A stretch of 64,000 nt of DNA from Timema cristinae (GCA_039000515.1 JBCFYV010011172.1:77576577-77640576); one strand, 5' to 3'. Shown: positions 11,958 through 24,114, counted from the stretch's first letter. Notes: generated by a model from the letters alone, not told the origin. A program made the numbers and translations.

Positions 11958-12391
11958 AAAAAGAAGAAGGGAGATATTTATAGGTCGTGAGTCCGAATTT
12001 ACTTGGAATATTTCTTGGGTTTATACCCAGATAGGGTTGGCAGATTTTTTTTTCGATTGATAAAAATCCGTAGCACATCTTCCTTCGGAGGGGAAGTAAG
12101 CTCGTCAGTTCTATGGCGATTGTGGCATGTAAAAGAACCCTGAAAGGTATTTTAAAATATCTTTCCCTGAAAAATTGGTAGATTCTTTCGCTCATGCTCA
12201 TATAAGTTCTCATGTGATGATATAATCAGTCGTTTAGAAATTGCACATTAAATATCTCAAATAACAAATAAATAAAAATAATAATACTTGGAAGATAATG
12301 GGAAAACATTGAGTTACTAATCATTCTCTGCATCTTATCACCCTTCCAGCTATTCATACATTTACTCTAATAGGGTATAGAGGAATAAGGG

Positions 12392-12680
12392 TGACCACCC
12401 TCTTGGTCTAATGGTCAGCGCCCTTGGCTAGAGGTTCCGGGTTCGATTTTCGGTGATACCACATGTATTTTCCCGAATGGGGAATTATTCCTATGGACAC
12501 CATGGTCTGGTTAATTAGTCTTAAGTTAGGTTTAAGATTCCCACTGGCGCCACACCTTCATAATCCCTATCATTACATAATCTCATTGCGGGTATGACTT
12601 GTAGACAACCTACAAGGTATATATACCCCGGGCAACGTTCTGTGACACCACAGGGTGACTAAAAGACTAAACACACGGCG
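12392..12680 (+). mobile_element. tRNA-derived SINE-like repeat, head type D
   Basis: A box CTTGGTCTAATGGTCAG near 12403 and B box GGGTTCGATTTTC near 12439 are spaced as in a tRNA. The body beyond differs from the other SINEs (TAAGTTAGGTTTAAGATTCC, CATTGCGGGTATG). It lacks the shared hairpin tail, so it is a separate family. Only one copy seen, so its ends are approximate. Confidence 0.5.
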
Positions 12681-12689
12681 ACCAAATTA

Positions 12690-14815
12690 GGTACCGGTAC
12701 CACGTTTCCTTCGTGGTAAAATATGCCATACGCTAACCAAGGTAGGATTTTAAAGAAATTGTACCTACATTTGCGTGAAAGGTAAATAAGAAACCACCAT
12801 GTTTGTTTTTACCGTGATCCCTACCTTACTACTCGCCCAAATTATCTGAATATGTTTATTAATGGGTAGGGATAACACAGATAGAATTATAGAAAGTGTA
12901 CCCACATTCGTATGGAGGGGAAGGAGGAATTAACATGTTTTATTCCTCCCATACTTTACGTATTATTACTAAGCTGGATTATAAGTATAGTTATTACACT
13001 AATGGAGTTAGGGATAAGGGTGGCATAGTTTTAGGGTAAATGTACCTGCATTTGCGTGGAATGATAGTGGGAAATCCTCATATTATCACTTCAACTGGCC
13101 GTATTATCTTGGAAAAGCCAAAAAAACACCAGCCATCTCGCTATAAATATTTAGATATCGAGTGATATTTATGTTTCCACTTTCGAGGGTGGAGGATTTT
13201 AACCCCTAAACCTCCAACCTCAGTACATCCCCTAATTTCACATACAACGGGAAAAATAGCACGAGTCATCGTTCTTGCGTGTCTAAGTTACAGTGTTTAT
13301 AATGAATCCCAGCGAAAGTTCAAACGTTTTGAAAGTTTTGTACAAATATACAGATCAATAGAGTTTTTTTTAACCTCATTCACATTTTTATAACATCGGA
13401 GAGCTTGTAAAAATAGCGTCACCAATTCACTAGCATTATACGGCGCTAATGATGGCGCATGTGTGACTCGGTGTATGGATGTTGTTAACGCTAAGGAAGT
13501 ATTTCAAGGATAGGGAAATGTGGAGAAAGTTAGTGAGGATGGATCAAGTACGGAGTTATATTAAACAAAAATAAATTTAAGAAAATGTCTCCACTGCTTA
13601 CTATCCATCCAGGATATACGCATTTGACTACACAGAATGTTTAAGGTAGTATTTAGATGAAATGTACTCATATTTGCATGCACAGAGGATGAGAAACTAT
13701 TTAGGAAAAACTACGCTCAGATCACTCAACTGGCACTCGAACCTTGACCTTCCCATCAACCGCGATCCAGGCTGTCGTGAGTTTCACGCTTTATACCACA
13801 CTAGTACCGGAGCAGGTATATAAACTACTCCAGTTTAATAAAAGCCGTAGGAACAGGTTTCTTAAAACATATTCCTTGTCTGTTTTATACATAGGCCGAC
13901 ATGAGATTTATTTTATCACACCCCTTAGCTATTCTTTAGTAATTTAATCCCATGACAAACATTGACAAAACCTCAACAAAGAGTTGAATGAATACTACTC
14001 AGTTTTGAAAGGTTTTATATTTGCTTGTAAAACACTGGTTAAAAAATAACTTCCCCCTACCCTTCCTCTCTCTTGCCAGAAACGGCCCCCCCTACGATCA
14101 CTATCTCACGCTTATGAACCAGAGAACAGTATACTAAGATTATTGTTCTATGTAAAAAATAAAAAAATACTTGATTTTGTTGTTGTTGTTGCCCGGAGAT
14201 GAGGTTCTGTTTTTCTGTTGTGGTTTTTGTTTTGTTTTTTGCGAAGACAGAGAAAGGAAGATATAAAAAGCTAAGATTGGTTCCAAGTGTCAACAGCGCT
14301 TGCGCGTGACAGATTGAAACGCGTCTATACGTGCCTATCTCGTATTAGCGTTGTCATTAGTAGTATTAGCTGATTTAATGGGCTCTTTTGAACTTGAAGT
14401 TATTGTATTTTGGAGGTGAACGATCGCCGAGACAAACATCTAAGCTTTTTCTTTGTGTTTATTCACACATGCACACGCACGTTCTTACACATCATACGTA
14501 CACATTGTTAAACATGAAAGGTAGCAGTATAACCTTGATCGATTACACTATGACACTATCTTATAAGCTTTACCATAGTGGAATAATGCAGGGTAAATTT
14601 GATACCTCTCATTGTAGACGGAGGGTACCTATCAATTAAATATGCTCCTATTAATTATTTTACTTAAACGCCCGAAGTTCCTATTATAAAGTACTTAAAC
14701 AATCCAGAAAACAAAAAAACACATGATAATAGATTTTTACAGTAAGCATCTTAAACTTTCTAACCATTGGAAGGGGATTAGTAGTGTGAAGTGAATATGC
14801 CTAGTATTTACTATG
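12690..14815. other. Unassigned non-coding with SINE debris
   Basis: Repeated body-like pieces (CTACATTTGCGTGAAAGGTA near 12765, CTGCATTTGCGTGGAATGAT near 13045) show several very old SINE bodies, too worn to delimit. No gene seen. GCGCTTGCGCGTGAC near 14293 is a CpG-containing motif on its own. Confidence 0.35.
13620..13775 (-). mobile_element. tRNA-derived SINE, old fragment
   Basis: ACTCATATTTGCATGCACAG, GAAACTATTTAGGAAAAACT, CTGGCACTCGAACCTTGACC (B box complement). Head and tail are both poor. Confidence 0.4.
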
Positions 14816-14818
14816 TGA

Positions 14819-15491
14819 TTTAAGGTGGGGATTTAGGGAACGCGAGAAATGTTAGTGTTTTTGCAGTTTGTATAACAAAACTTTTTTTTTTACAAAAAAA
14901 TCATTCAATAAACCATAGGATTCTAATTTTCTTCCCTAGTGATATCAACAGTTAATGAATATCTGACATCAGTATACTGGCATTAGATGAGAAACTTTTT
15001 AAATTAAGATAAGAATTTGCCATTCAATTCCAGTACACCCATGATAGATATTCAACAAGTGTTAAGGTCAACATGCGAAGAAAATTAAACTTCATGATTG
15101 TACTGAAGCAATATTTTATTTATTTTGACCAGAATTTTATATTATTATTATTATTATTATTATTTAGCACCACGTCTTACTACCCGTTAGGGTTATACGC
15201 TTTAAGTACTAATTACGCTAATGGATTATGAATTGGGAAGGTTAATTAGAGGAAGTGAACCCGCATTTGCGGGGAGGGAGAATTGGAAAACAATTTAGGA
15301 ACCCCCCGGTCTCCCCAGTTCACCCGACCAAGATTCTAACCTCGACCTCCCCATCCTCAGCAGTCGAGCTCAACATGACAGCGCGTTAGCCAACTACGCC
15401 ACCGAGGCGGTAATTTTGACAAAAAATGTTTTTGCTACAACAACTCCATAAACACTGACCTTTTCTCGTGTTTCCTACAACCCCATCTTAA
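14819..15491. mobile_element. Palindromic MITE, copy 1, split by a SINE
   Basis: Left end TTAAGGTGGGGATTTAGGGA; right end CCCCATCTTAA at 15481-15491. The arms are inverted copies: AACGCGAGAAATGTTAG... pairs with ...GACCTTTTCTCGTGTTTCC. Internal AATATCTGACATCAG and ATAGATATTCAACAAGTG belong to the same family as the elements at 17587, 23653 and 59133. TTAA at both ends suggests a TTAA or TA target. The sequence is interrupted at about 15139-15410 by a minus-strand SINE. Confidence 0.7.
15139..15410 (-). mobile_element. tRNA-derived SINE, head type A, inserted in a MITE
   Basis: Minus strand. The 5' head GCCTCGGTGGCGTAGTTGGC is complementary to the end at 15410. The tail is GTAGTAAGACGTGGTGCTAA with (ATT)n at 15141-15165. 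It sits inside the right arm of the palindromic MITE. The short AATTTT motif on both sides (about 15133 and 15412) is a possible but weak target duplication. Confidence 0.85.
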
Positions 15492-16178
15492 GCTTTCTAG
15501 CTGAGTGAATGTAACTAGGAAATTGATTTGGGTTAGTGGGTATTGGGATATATGTGTGTTAAACTAGCTACCACAAGGTATAGGGTTAAGAAAATGAGTA
15601 CAGCTATATAGAGACTCCCTAGAAATCCAAATATAGACCCCACACATAAATCAAAATTAGCGAATTCATAATTTAAATTTGCGAATATATAATTTCACCT
15701 AATATTTCGTAGAATCGTATGGGAAAGTAAGTTGACCCCCCACTTCCCCCGTCATCCTCCAAGAGTACACCATGCTACGCCACTGAAATGAGATAGGCCT
15801 CCATCTAAGTGAGCCTTGGGCGCATGCACTCTGGTGAGGCGGAAGAAGTAGACGCACACCTGCCCGATTTGCCACACCTTTAAAAAAACGCCGGCCTAGC
15901 ACCTCTGGGCACCTCTGCAACACTTTGTTCAGGGAGTGTCTCGTGCGGTTAGGGAGGTCAGCCCCAACACCCTGGGGCAGTTGTTTCGAACTCCACATAG
16001 TGAATGAAAATATTTAGTATTTATGTGTGTGTTAATTCTGTTACCCACTTGATTGTGTTGAGATGTTATGTTTCTGAGCTAGGCAGGGTGGTCGACATCC
16101 CGATTTCAACAGCCATACCTGCATTGACTTTGTAATCGCCTTCTCGGGGTGTAAACTGTCCCATTAATTCAATTTTGC

Positions 16179-16182
<4 letters not shown>

Positions 16183-16251
<69 letters not shown>

Positions 16252-16508
16252 GCATCGTGTCTTACTACCAGTTCGGGTTATACTCACTTACGCTAATGTG
16301 TAATGGTAGGGTGATTGTGAGATGAAATGAAGGACCTACAGTTTAACGTGGAATCCGAACCACGGTGGAGGCCTGCACATTCACAAGATGTATTGTCAGT
16401 GGTGAAGGAAGGGTTTGGAAATCAGATAAATCTGTGCCGGGACCGAGGATTGAACCCCGGAACCCCAGCACAGAAGTCCGACACCTTACCCTAGACCACC
16501 AGTTCACC
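16183..16508 (-). mobile_element. tRNA-derived SINE, head type B, with 12-bp target duplication
   Basis: Minus strand. Head GGTGAACTGGTGGTCTAGGG has a tRNA-Glu-like A box, and the B box is GGGTTCAATCCTC. The body contains CACCGTGGTTCGGATTCCAC and the shared tail. It ends in an unusually long (TTA)n run of about 23 repeats at 16183-16250. The target duplication AATTTTGCAGTA is perfect: 16171-16182 and 16509-16520. The long uniform run may make this locus length-polymorphic. Confidence 0.9.
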
Positions 16509-16744
16509 AATTTTGCAGTAGACTATGAAACTAGAAGTTCTAAAACAACACTTGATAATTGACAAAGTGATCCGGTGAAGTTATTAAAGACACTCACTCA
16601 CTTATCCCCTTTCAAACACGCTTTACAACATAAGTATTTAATCTACCTCAAGCTGTCATTGTACCCAACCCTCCCCTACAATCTACCCCCACAAACCTCT
16701 CCCGAAGTAGATAAACAGAAAGGGTGGCCGTTCATCAGAGCGAT

Positions 16745-17150
16745 GAGACGTGTTGCACACGTCTAAACATTCCGCGATATTTAAGAAGTTGTTTGATATT
16801 TAAAAATAATTTCATACCAAAATGGAGATGAAAGGATCAACACGTCTCTAAGATTAAATCTTTGAAGGTTTTTTTAAATAAAAATATTAATATTAGTTAA
16901 CTTTTTTTCATGCTTCCCACTAAATGTTGTTGCTTTGAGATCAAAGTAAATGGTTGGAAACATAGATATAGCTTTCTCTAAAACAATTAAAATCAATTGA
17001 GGATTGTTTCAAGTGTTTTAATGCTTGTGCGTATAACACGAACGGTTTGTAAGACGTAGTACTAATAATTATAATTATTTTAAATGCTTCAAAACAATAA
17101 TTCTCATAAGAAATACAACCATGTGAGGATATTTTCCTCTAAGGGGGTGG
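16745..17150. repeat. Dispersed repeat R1, copy a
   Basis: Contains GAGACGTGTTGCACACGTC, TATTTAAGAAGTTGTTTG, GAGATCAAAGTAAATGG, TTGAGGATTGTTT and GAGGATATTTTCCTCTAAG. The same order of blocks occurs at 32425-32990 and, in part, at 24362-24740. A fragment of SINE tail (GCGTATAACACGAACGG...AAGACGTAGTACTAATAA) lies within it at 17030-17072. No coding capacity and unknown class. Confidence 0.55.
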
Positions 17151-17586
17151 TGTCCTAGCTATTAACTAAAAGGTAGAGAGAGGAATTGAAACCGTACAGG
17201 TAAGTAGACAAGACGAGACTGACGTACTTATCCAAGAGCTCCACTGGAGTGTTTAATTTATGAAAATGAACTGATTTGGTAACCCTCATCCTAGGTTAAG
17301 TCGGTATGTTATTCTTGTGCTACTGTAACACTACTTGGATATAAATAACATATATTTACAATAAGAATTTATTATTTGGAAATGACAATTCTGAAACTAC
17401 AAAATTGTTAAAACAGGCCTCAGTTATCTTCAAATGTTCTTTAGAAACTTTTTTTAAAAAAACAGTATTATTTGTTTGAGGGAGTCTATATCTATGATTC
17501 AAACACTTCTTAATTTAATCTCAAAATTTAGATACAAAGCTTGTTATTCAATAAATTTTTATATTAAAATTAAAATTTTCGCACTT

Positions 17587-17965
17587 TAATTTAGGGATTT
17601 AGGGAACGTGAGAAAAGGCCAGTATTTTTTTTAAGTTTATAGTAAAAAAAAATCTTTCTTGTACAAAATAAATAAAATATTCTCTAATAGAAACAGAGTT
17701 TAATTTTCTTCACATGGTATATCAATCGTCAATGAATATTTGTCATGGGAATATCAAAATTAGAAGGCAAGCTTTTTAAATGAAGATAAAAAGTGGTCAT
17801 TCAATTCCAGGACACCCTTGACAGATATTCAAGAACGGTTGATATCACCATATGAAGAAAATTAAACTCTGTGTTTGAGCTAAAGCAATATTTGACTTAT
17901 TTTGACTAAAAAAAGATTTGTGCATAGAAAATACAAAAACACTTACCCTTTCTTGTTCATTCACG
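17587..17965. mobile_element. Palindromic MITE, copy 2 (diverged)
   Basis: The same family as the elements at 14819 and 23653: TTTAGGGATTTAGGGAACGT near the left end, ATATTTGTCATGGGAATATC and CAGGACACCCTTGACAGATA internally, AAAACACTTACCCTTTCTTG near the right end. The arms are inverted, and the TTAA at the left is followed by extra bases. Ends are eroded, so the boundaries are approximate. Confidence 0.6.
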
Positions 17966-17969
17966 TTTA

Positions 17970-19490
17970 CATGATTTTTTGTTTAAATTATGAAACTTAA
18001 AATGTAAAGTTTTAAATCCCACCTCCCATGATCCTTAATTATTTCCAAATAATAAACTCATTCTCAAATAGTGCGGCGAGTTTTTGCTGATGTACGCTTG
18101 TGTCTGTGAGAGAATCTTAAATGACATCTGTTTTTCAAGCTTTATCAGAGGATTCGTGTTTTTCAATGTGCACGTGCAAAACAATTTGTAAATCATTCCT
18201 CCCCTAGCCCCCTTTTATTTTGACAATCAAAATGAAAATGTTCTATTAATCAACGGATTAAGGATACAAATGAAACTCACTTTGTCTAGTTATCTCCGCA
18301 AGCAGTCTAAGCTTTATTTAAGTAGTGTTCCTAATCTACTTATGTGCTTAGCTAAGAGATCTCTCACTGGTCTCATTGGCTAGAATGAATAAATGTCTAG
18401 TCAGAACATAAGTAGCATATGTAGCGATACAAACACTGTGATTTCATTAATTAACAAAAGTATGTTTTTATGTCCTTACAGCAGTATGCCCTAGTCTTAT
18501 TGGTGTAATTATATGGACAACGTGGAGGGTAGTAAGACACTGAGGATATAAATAACTCGACTTGAGAGGGTTGAGTTTTATTTCCCAACCGGGTTGTACT
18601 AGGAATACGTTTCCTTAAAATAAGTCCTCCTGAAACTGTGATCTTGGGTCACGGAAAAGCCTGAGCGGGCAGTGTGTTGCGAAGCACAACAAAATAAAAG
18701 AATGTAGTGAAGCGCTACTAAACTAAAGATACCATTCCAAGCTTTTCTGCAATTGAAAAACTGGCTAGCGCCGTGGACAATGGGTGTTCACGAACTACAT
18801 GAGAGTCCTAGTTCCGCATTCCGAGTACAGTGTCACACGTAGAGAGACGCTATTTACAACAATATGGAGTCCAGCGACGAATAAACAATGAGCGCTAGCA
18901 CTTTCGAATTAAATTCCACTGAAAACTTCTTAAATGACCCATTTCAAGAGCCAACCAACTCAACGCGTATCATAGGAGAGTAAATGAAACGACGTTTAAA
19001 AGTCGTCGCGTATTACTCCCATTTTTAATTTTTTTTAAATAATCAGTATTAAGTCTAAGTTCCTCCACTTGACTCCAAGTTTTCCCAACTGAGATTTGAG
19101 TCCCTATCTCCCGTATCACCGGAAGTCCAGTCTACTGAGATACTTAGTTACATGATCACCAGGTCAAGTGTCACATTTAAAATTGATGGGCTGTAACGGA
19201 TGCAATTTATTTTACAGCTATTATTTGCAGTCATTTAGAAAATGTCCTCCTTCCTCGGTAAGGGACCACCAATCTCAACCCAAGATAAACATGTAAATAA
19301 GGTAGGTCTGTACGGTTGGACCAAAATCAGGCATATTAATATGGTAGCTGCGGTCTTCACTAAACAAAAGTGAGATTTATATGACTAAAAATAGTTTGTG
19401 TTTTTCGTTTCAAAACCTCTATATATTTTATGCGTAGTAAAATGTTTCCATTCAACTCAAAATAATCAACCCAGATACATAAAAATACAA
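17970..19490. other. Unassigned non-coding
   Basis: No gene or repeat recognised. A hairpin CGACGTTTAAAAGTCGTCG lies at 18989-19007. Confidence 0.35.
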
Positions 19491-19494
19491 TAAT

Positions 19495-19745
19495 AATAAT
19501 TATTATTATTTGTGATCTGCATCTAAGTAGTCATCCGGTTCAAAGCCATATTTGCATTAGTAAGGTCGCGGGAAGATTACATTAGAACTGTCTAGGAAAT
19601 ATACTTGCATTTTCTTGGGAGGCGAGTGAAAAACCATTTAATAAAAAACTTCTTAATATATCCAATCAGATTTTAATCCCGACCATTCTTTCACTGACAA
19701 ACCAAATTAGAAGAAATTGCCGCCTTTGTCCACGTGAACATAAGC
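19495..19745 (-). mobile_element. tRNA-derived SINE, very old copy
   Basis: (ATT)n at 19497-19510, body GCATTTTCTTGGGAGGCGAG, AAACCATTTAATAAAAAACT, B box complement CAATCAGATTTTAATCCCGA, head complement CCGCCTTTGTCCACGTGAAC. Confidence 0.45.
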
Positions 19746-20149
19746 GTTCGAACTAGAGGGTACATGGGTAGATCCTTCCCTCCTATTTTCTCACAGAGAT
19801 AAGTGAGGTGGGGGTAGGGGGTAGGCATAATCGTGCAATGACTTACCTGTGATTCTTGCGATCAGTAACATTTAACAAGCTTGATTAGACTAAAGCTGGA
19901 TTAATACGTTCGCCAAAAATAAAAAGCAGAATCTGCTCGAGTATAACGCAAACTTAAAACAGCTGATTATCAACTTTTTTCTTAGTTGATAAACATATAT
20001 TTTAGATCATTGTTAGGATGAATGTTTTCAAATCATAACGTTGTGTCGTGGCACAATCCATTACATGGTTACACACACCTTTCATAAACGGGTTATTTCA
20101 AATCTCCTCACAACTGCTAACGAAGCTGTCTGCTCGCTTCTGGCTGTAC

Positions 20150-20264
20150 AGCGCATGCGTGTTCCAATGCGCATGCGCACTGATTTGAGATAATTGAGTT
20201 TGAGATTTGATTGTCTCTCCCGTGCTGAACATCTCGGGCAGAGCGGACGAAGTAGAGGTGAGTT
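20150..20264 (+). promoter_or_regulatory. Candidate NRF1-type promoter and non-coding first exon
   Basis: Two adjacent NRF1-like motifs: GCGCATGCGT at 20151-20160 and a perfect palindromic TGCGCATGCGCA at 20168-20179. They lie in a locally GC-richer, CpG-containing stretch of an AT-rich region. About 80 bp downstream comes AGTAGAG|GTGAGT, a good splice donor at 20258/20259. Order and spacing fit a CpG promoter and 5' UTR exon on the plus strand, the same strand as the ZP exon 35 kb away. Linking the two is inference. Confidence 0.35.
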
Positions 20265-20567
20265 GAACTTTAGCAGAACAGTTTGCGCCGATGAGGCGGA
20301 AATCTTGTGATTGGTTTAGAGCTTGTTACGTGATCGAGTTTCTGTTCTGCGTTTATTTTTCGGCGAACATGTGAATCCACAGTAATATTTTATTCGCATG
20401 ACTTATCATACACACGTGTCTAATGGTTCTCAAATATATTGTTTTGTAGCTACACGGAGAAAGGAAAATAAGAGTAGCCTATTTATAAGCTACGATTCAA
20501 ATTAGCTACGATTTTTTTAGCACTCTTATTACTACTATATTCTAAAACAATCATTAAAGACCAGACC

Positions 20568-20810
20568 CGATGATCGAATGGTCTAAGACGCAATTGATTT
20601 TGCAATGGAATAGACTGCCGATTACGGAGAGATCAGGGTTTGAATACCTGTCGGGTGCAATGATAATTTTTTCCCTTAATTGTTTTACCCTCTTCCTCTA
20701 CGCAAATGTAGGTATAACTCCTCTGAATTCAACCCTCTTTATTCCTTACACATTAGCGTAATTATTACATATGCGCGTAGTCCGAATGTGCAGTGCGATA
20801 CAGGCGCATA
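20568..20810 (+). mobile_element. tRNA-derived SINE, head type E, diverged
   Basis: A box region GATCGAATGGTCTAAGACGC, B box AGGGTTTGAATAC near 20635, then the TGTCGGGTGCA junction and a body with TTGTTTTACCCTC and CACATTAGCGTAATTATTAC. The tail is decayed (AGTCCGAATGTGCAGTGCGA). Confidence 0.65.
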
Positions 20811-21237
20811 ATTATATTTGGCCTTGAGCATGGGCGTCACTGACTTAATGATTGGTGAGAGGGGGAGGGGACAGAATGAACCCATTTTCACTTTAAATTG
20901 GAACATAAAAATCATTTTGAACAAAGTGAATAGCACGAATGATATGCAAGCGAGAAAAAATAAGCTAAAAGTGTATTTACAGTTTTCTCAATATATTTAT
21001 TATTTCTAAATCAATCTCATTCCTATTTAAAAAGTGAGGTCTGAGAGTTGTTGGAAGGTGAGGTTACGCCTTTCCTTTAGCCAGCAATATAATTTAATGT
21101 ATATTACCAATATATATTTAATAAATGACAGTATAAATTTAATAGTAACATTTTCATAGTTTAAAAATAAAAATGTAGACGAAAGTATTGATTTAGTAAT
21201 GTTATTAATGAGGGAAGCAAAACAATTTTTTTTCATA

Positions 21238-21470
21238 GTGTCCTACTACCCGTTTGGGTTATACGCCTATATACTAATTAAGCTAATGTTAGGGATTATG
21301 AAGGTTGAATTTAGAGGAAGTTTTCTCACATCTGCGCGGAGGGAGAGTGGAAAATAGGGGAAAGCCACCTTCAGTGGACCCAGCTGAAATCTAAACAGGA
21401 TCTCCCCATCTTCAGCAGTCTAATCTTTTGGGATTGTAGCGCATTATACCATACGGCCACTTAAGTGCGT
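21238..21470 (-). mobile_element. tRNA-derived SINE, head type E
   Basis: Minus strand: the head GTGGCCGTATGGTATAATGC and GGGGAGATCCTGTTTAGATT (B box region) join the type A body. It ends in the tail ATAACCCAAACGGGTAGTAG (complement at 21240-21260). The body is shared with type A although the head differs. Confidence 0.75.
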
Positions 21471-22173
21471 AGTAGAACCATTTAAAAAACTAAGTAAATT
21501 GAAGGAAGAAAATTTGGTGAAGGCTCTTGGTTGTTAAATATTTGAAAGTATGAAACTCTTATTTGGTAGGTAATGATAAGGTGGGTCCATTATAATTCAC
21601 TTCTCCGCTTATTTTACGTTATTAAGGGTATCCCATTTAAACATATTATCGGAGGAAGCGTGTGTGACGCCCGTGACCTTGCCAATGATTTCGTCAAAGT
21701 CCTTCTTTTTTCCCTTTTTCGAGTTTTCTTAAGGAAATAAATCCGCACCAGCTCAATGTCTGGCCACGCTGTACCAGTGCTATCTAGCGTAGACAAATGG
21801 GACTAATCTCCCGGATCTGTGTACCTGAGCCACGCGACTTCTTGTAAATATAATCCATTCAACGGTAATGTACCGGCTCGAGGTCAACCGCGAAGAGTTC
21901 TCCATGTCAGGCTCATGTGTGTATGTCGCTCACGTATGTCCTAGACATGGTCATAACAAGTAATGTCTAGTTGCGAGTGCTGCAATGTACTATACGGAAG
22001 ACATCACGAAGATTTTCTAAGCCATCTTGAACATTTAACGATCCCGTGTCGAGCGCTATGTATGGGTTTGGCTCATGGAGAGCTTTCAAACCCGATACCA
22101 AGGAATATATTGCTTTTATTTGACACGGTGTGATCAGTTCGGTTCATAATTTTTCTTAAATTTGATTGTATTA

Positions 22174-22478
22174 AGGTGACCTGGTGGTCTAGGAGTAAGG
22201 TGTCAGATTTCTGTGCTGGGTTCAATCCTCGATCCCGGCACAGGTTTAGCTGATTGCCCAACCCTTCCTTCACATCTGAAGAGACGTGTATTAATCACAA
22301 CTTGTGAATGTGTGGAATTCCAGGCCTCCACCGTGGTTCGGATCCCACGTTAAACTGTAGGTCCTCCATTTCATCTCCCAATCACTCTAACATCACACAT
22401 TAGCGCAAGTGCGTTTAACCCGAACTGTTAGTAAAATGTGGTGATAATAATAATAATAATTATTATTATTATATTATT
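22174..22478 (+). mobile_element. tRNA-derived SINE, head type B, with 9-bp target duplication
   Basis: Head GGTGACCTGGTGGTCTAGGA, B box GGGTTCAATCCTC (with a deletion just before it), the B body with CCACCGTGGTTCGGATCCCA, the tail AACCCGAACTGTTAGTAAAA and a (TAA)n/(TTA)n end. The target duplication ATTGTATTA lies at 22165-22173 and 22479-22487. Confidence 0.85.
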
Positions 22479-22599
22479 ATTGTATTACTTAATTATCTAT
22501 TTTAGAATTTTAATAGTACTTTTAGGATCTAATCCCCAAAAGACAGTTTAAGCCCAAAGCCCTTAAGTTATATATTATATTTATAAAATTAAATGAACC

Positions 22600-22842
22600 A
22601 CTTTGTATTCTGCATGGTCTAAGGCGCTAATCTCGCCGATGTCGATGACTTGAAGGTTGAGTTTCGAATCTAGGTCAGGTGTACTGATGTTTTCCCCTCC
22701 AAAAATAGTTAAACTCTTCCTTCATGCAAATGCGGGTAACACTTATTCTAAATATAACCTTCCTAATCCCTAAAACCATTATCTTAATTAATAAATAGAC
22801 TTATAACTCGAATGGGCTGTAAGACGCGGTACTAAAAAAATG
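22600..22842 (+). mobile_element. tRNA-derived SINE, head type E, diverged
   Basis: A box TGCATGGTCTAAGGCGC near 22611, B box GAGTTTCGAATCTAGG near 22658, then the GTCAGGTGTACTG junction. The body carries CATGCAAATGCGGGTAACAC and the tail ATAACTCGAATGGGCTGTAA. The tail hairpin is weakened by substitutions. Confidence 0.65.
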
Positions 22843-22920
22843 AAATTATTACTGATCTAGACTGTGTTATCTTTTTTATAGTATTTTTTTGACTTTTTCA
22901 ATATTTTTAATTTTACTATA

Positions 22921-23130
22921 GTATTTTTCTCTTCGCGTCTTACTACCCGTCCTGACAAGGAGGATGAAGGTTAAATTAAGATGAAGTATGCCCGTATTTG
23001 CGTGGAGGGAAAAGGATAAACTGATTAGGAAAAAAAGCCTAAATACACTCGGACGGAATTTGAGCCACGATCATCCCTTCCCCTACAATCCCAGATTAGA
23101 TGAGACTGACTGACATCTTGGACCACGTGT
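22921..23130 (-). mobile_element. tRNA-derived SINE, old, minus strand
   Basis: TCTTCGCGTCTTACTACCCG (tail, complement) opens the element. The body follows with TATTTGCGTGGAGGGAAAAG. The degenerate B box (ATTTGAGCCACGATC) and a TTGGACCACGTG A-box complement close it. Several deletions. Confidence 0.5.
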
Positions 23131-23652
23131 TCGCTGGTAAATTTTCAAAGAGCAATTTTTTTTCTGTTAATAATGGTGGTGTTCACCTGTATTTACCTAT
23201 TCCTTTAGATGAAATAGTTCAAGTTGCGGTTAGTCAGTACTTTAACTAGAGCGTATCAATTAAAATCCACACATTCACCTGTTGCTCCTAAGCTAGCTCT
23301 GCCCACGACCATACCCGCACTTCTACCGTTACAAACGTTCAAGTGAAGTTAATTATTTTTGGTCCTTCCTCCTCCCGGAGCGTTCTGTTTCCTCGAACCT
23401 GGAAATGATACGTTTCTGCAGCTTAGTTCGTGCTGCCATTAGCACTGTTGCAGGCGCCTGGGCTTAGGGACTTTGCAGGAGTTTGGTCAGTAGGACTTTA
23501 CTCACTGCTCGTGGCCTACTGGATGGGGGCTGGACTTCTGAGCTGAAAGATCTAGGTTCTATACCTTCACCTTGTATCCTCAGTTTACCCTGAAAGGAAG
23601 CTTACCTTGCTTGGTTACACTATGGTGTAACTTATAAGATAGAATCAGTCAA

Positions 23653-24026
23653 CTTAAGGTGCGGCAGAAGGGAGCGCGAGTAATTTTACAGTTTTTATAG
23701 AATTGAAAGTTTTTGGCCAAAATAAATCAAATATGTCTCCAGTAGCAACATAGAGTTTAGTTTTCTGCACATGCTAATATCAACAGATCTTGAATATCTG
23801 TCAAGGGTGTCCTGTAATTTTGTCAACACTTTTTCTCTTTATTTCAAAAGTTTTGACAAAATTCCAGGACACCCTTGACAGATATTCAAGATCTGTTGAT
23901 ATTAGCATGTGCAGAAAACTAAACTCTACGTTGCTACTGGAGAAATATTTGATTTATTTTGGCCAAAAACTTTCAATTCTATAAAAACTGTAAAAACACT
24001 TGCTATCCCTTCTACCTCACCTTAAG
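23653..24026. mobile_element. Palindromic MITE, copy 3, nearly perfect foldback
   Basis: 374 bp starting CTTAAGGTG and ending CACCTTAAG. Two arms of about 170 bp pair almost base for base around a loop near 23822-23855: TTTTTGGCCAAAATAAATCA pairs with the matching complement near 23945, and CTTGAATATCTGTCAAGGG pairs with CCCTTGACAGATATTCAAG. TTAA lies just inside each end. The best-preserved family member in the window. No coding. Confidence 0.8.
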
Positions 24027-24114
24027 ACTATCCCATTAAAATGTAAATGATGGGTACGTAAATTAGCTTGTATAGGCTATTATTAAGTTTTTTGAACCTC
24101 ACATTTTAAATCAT

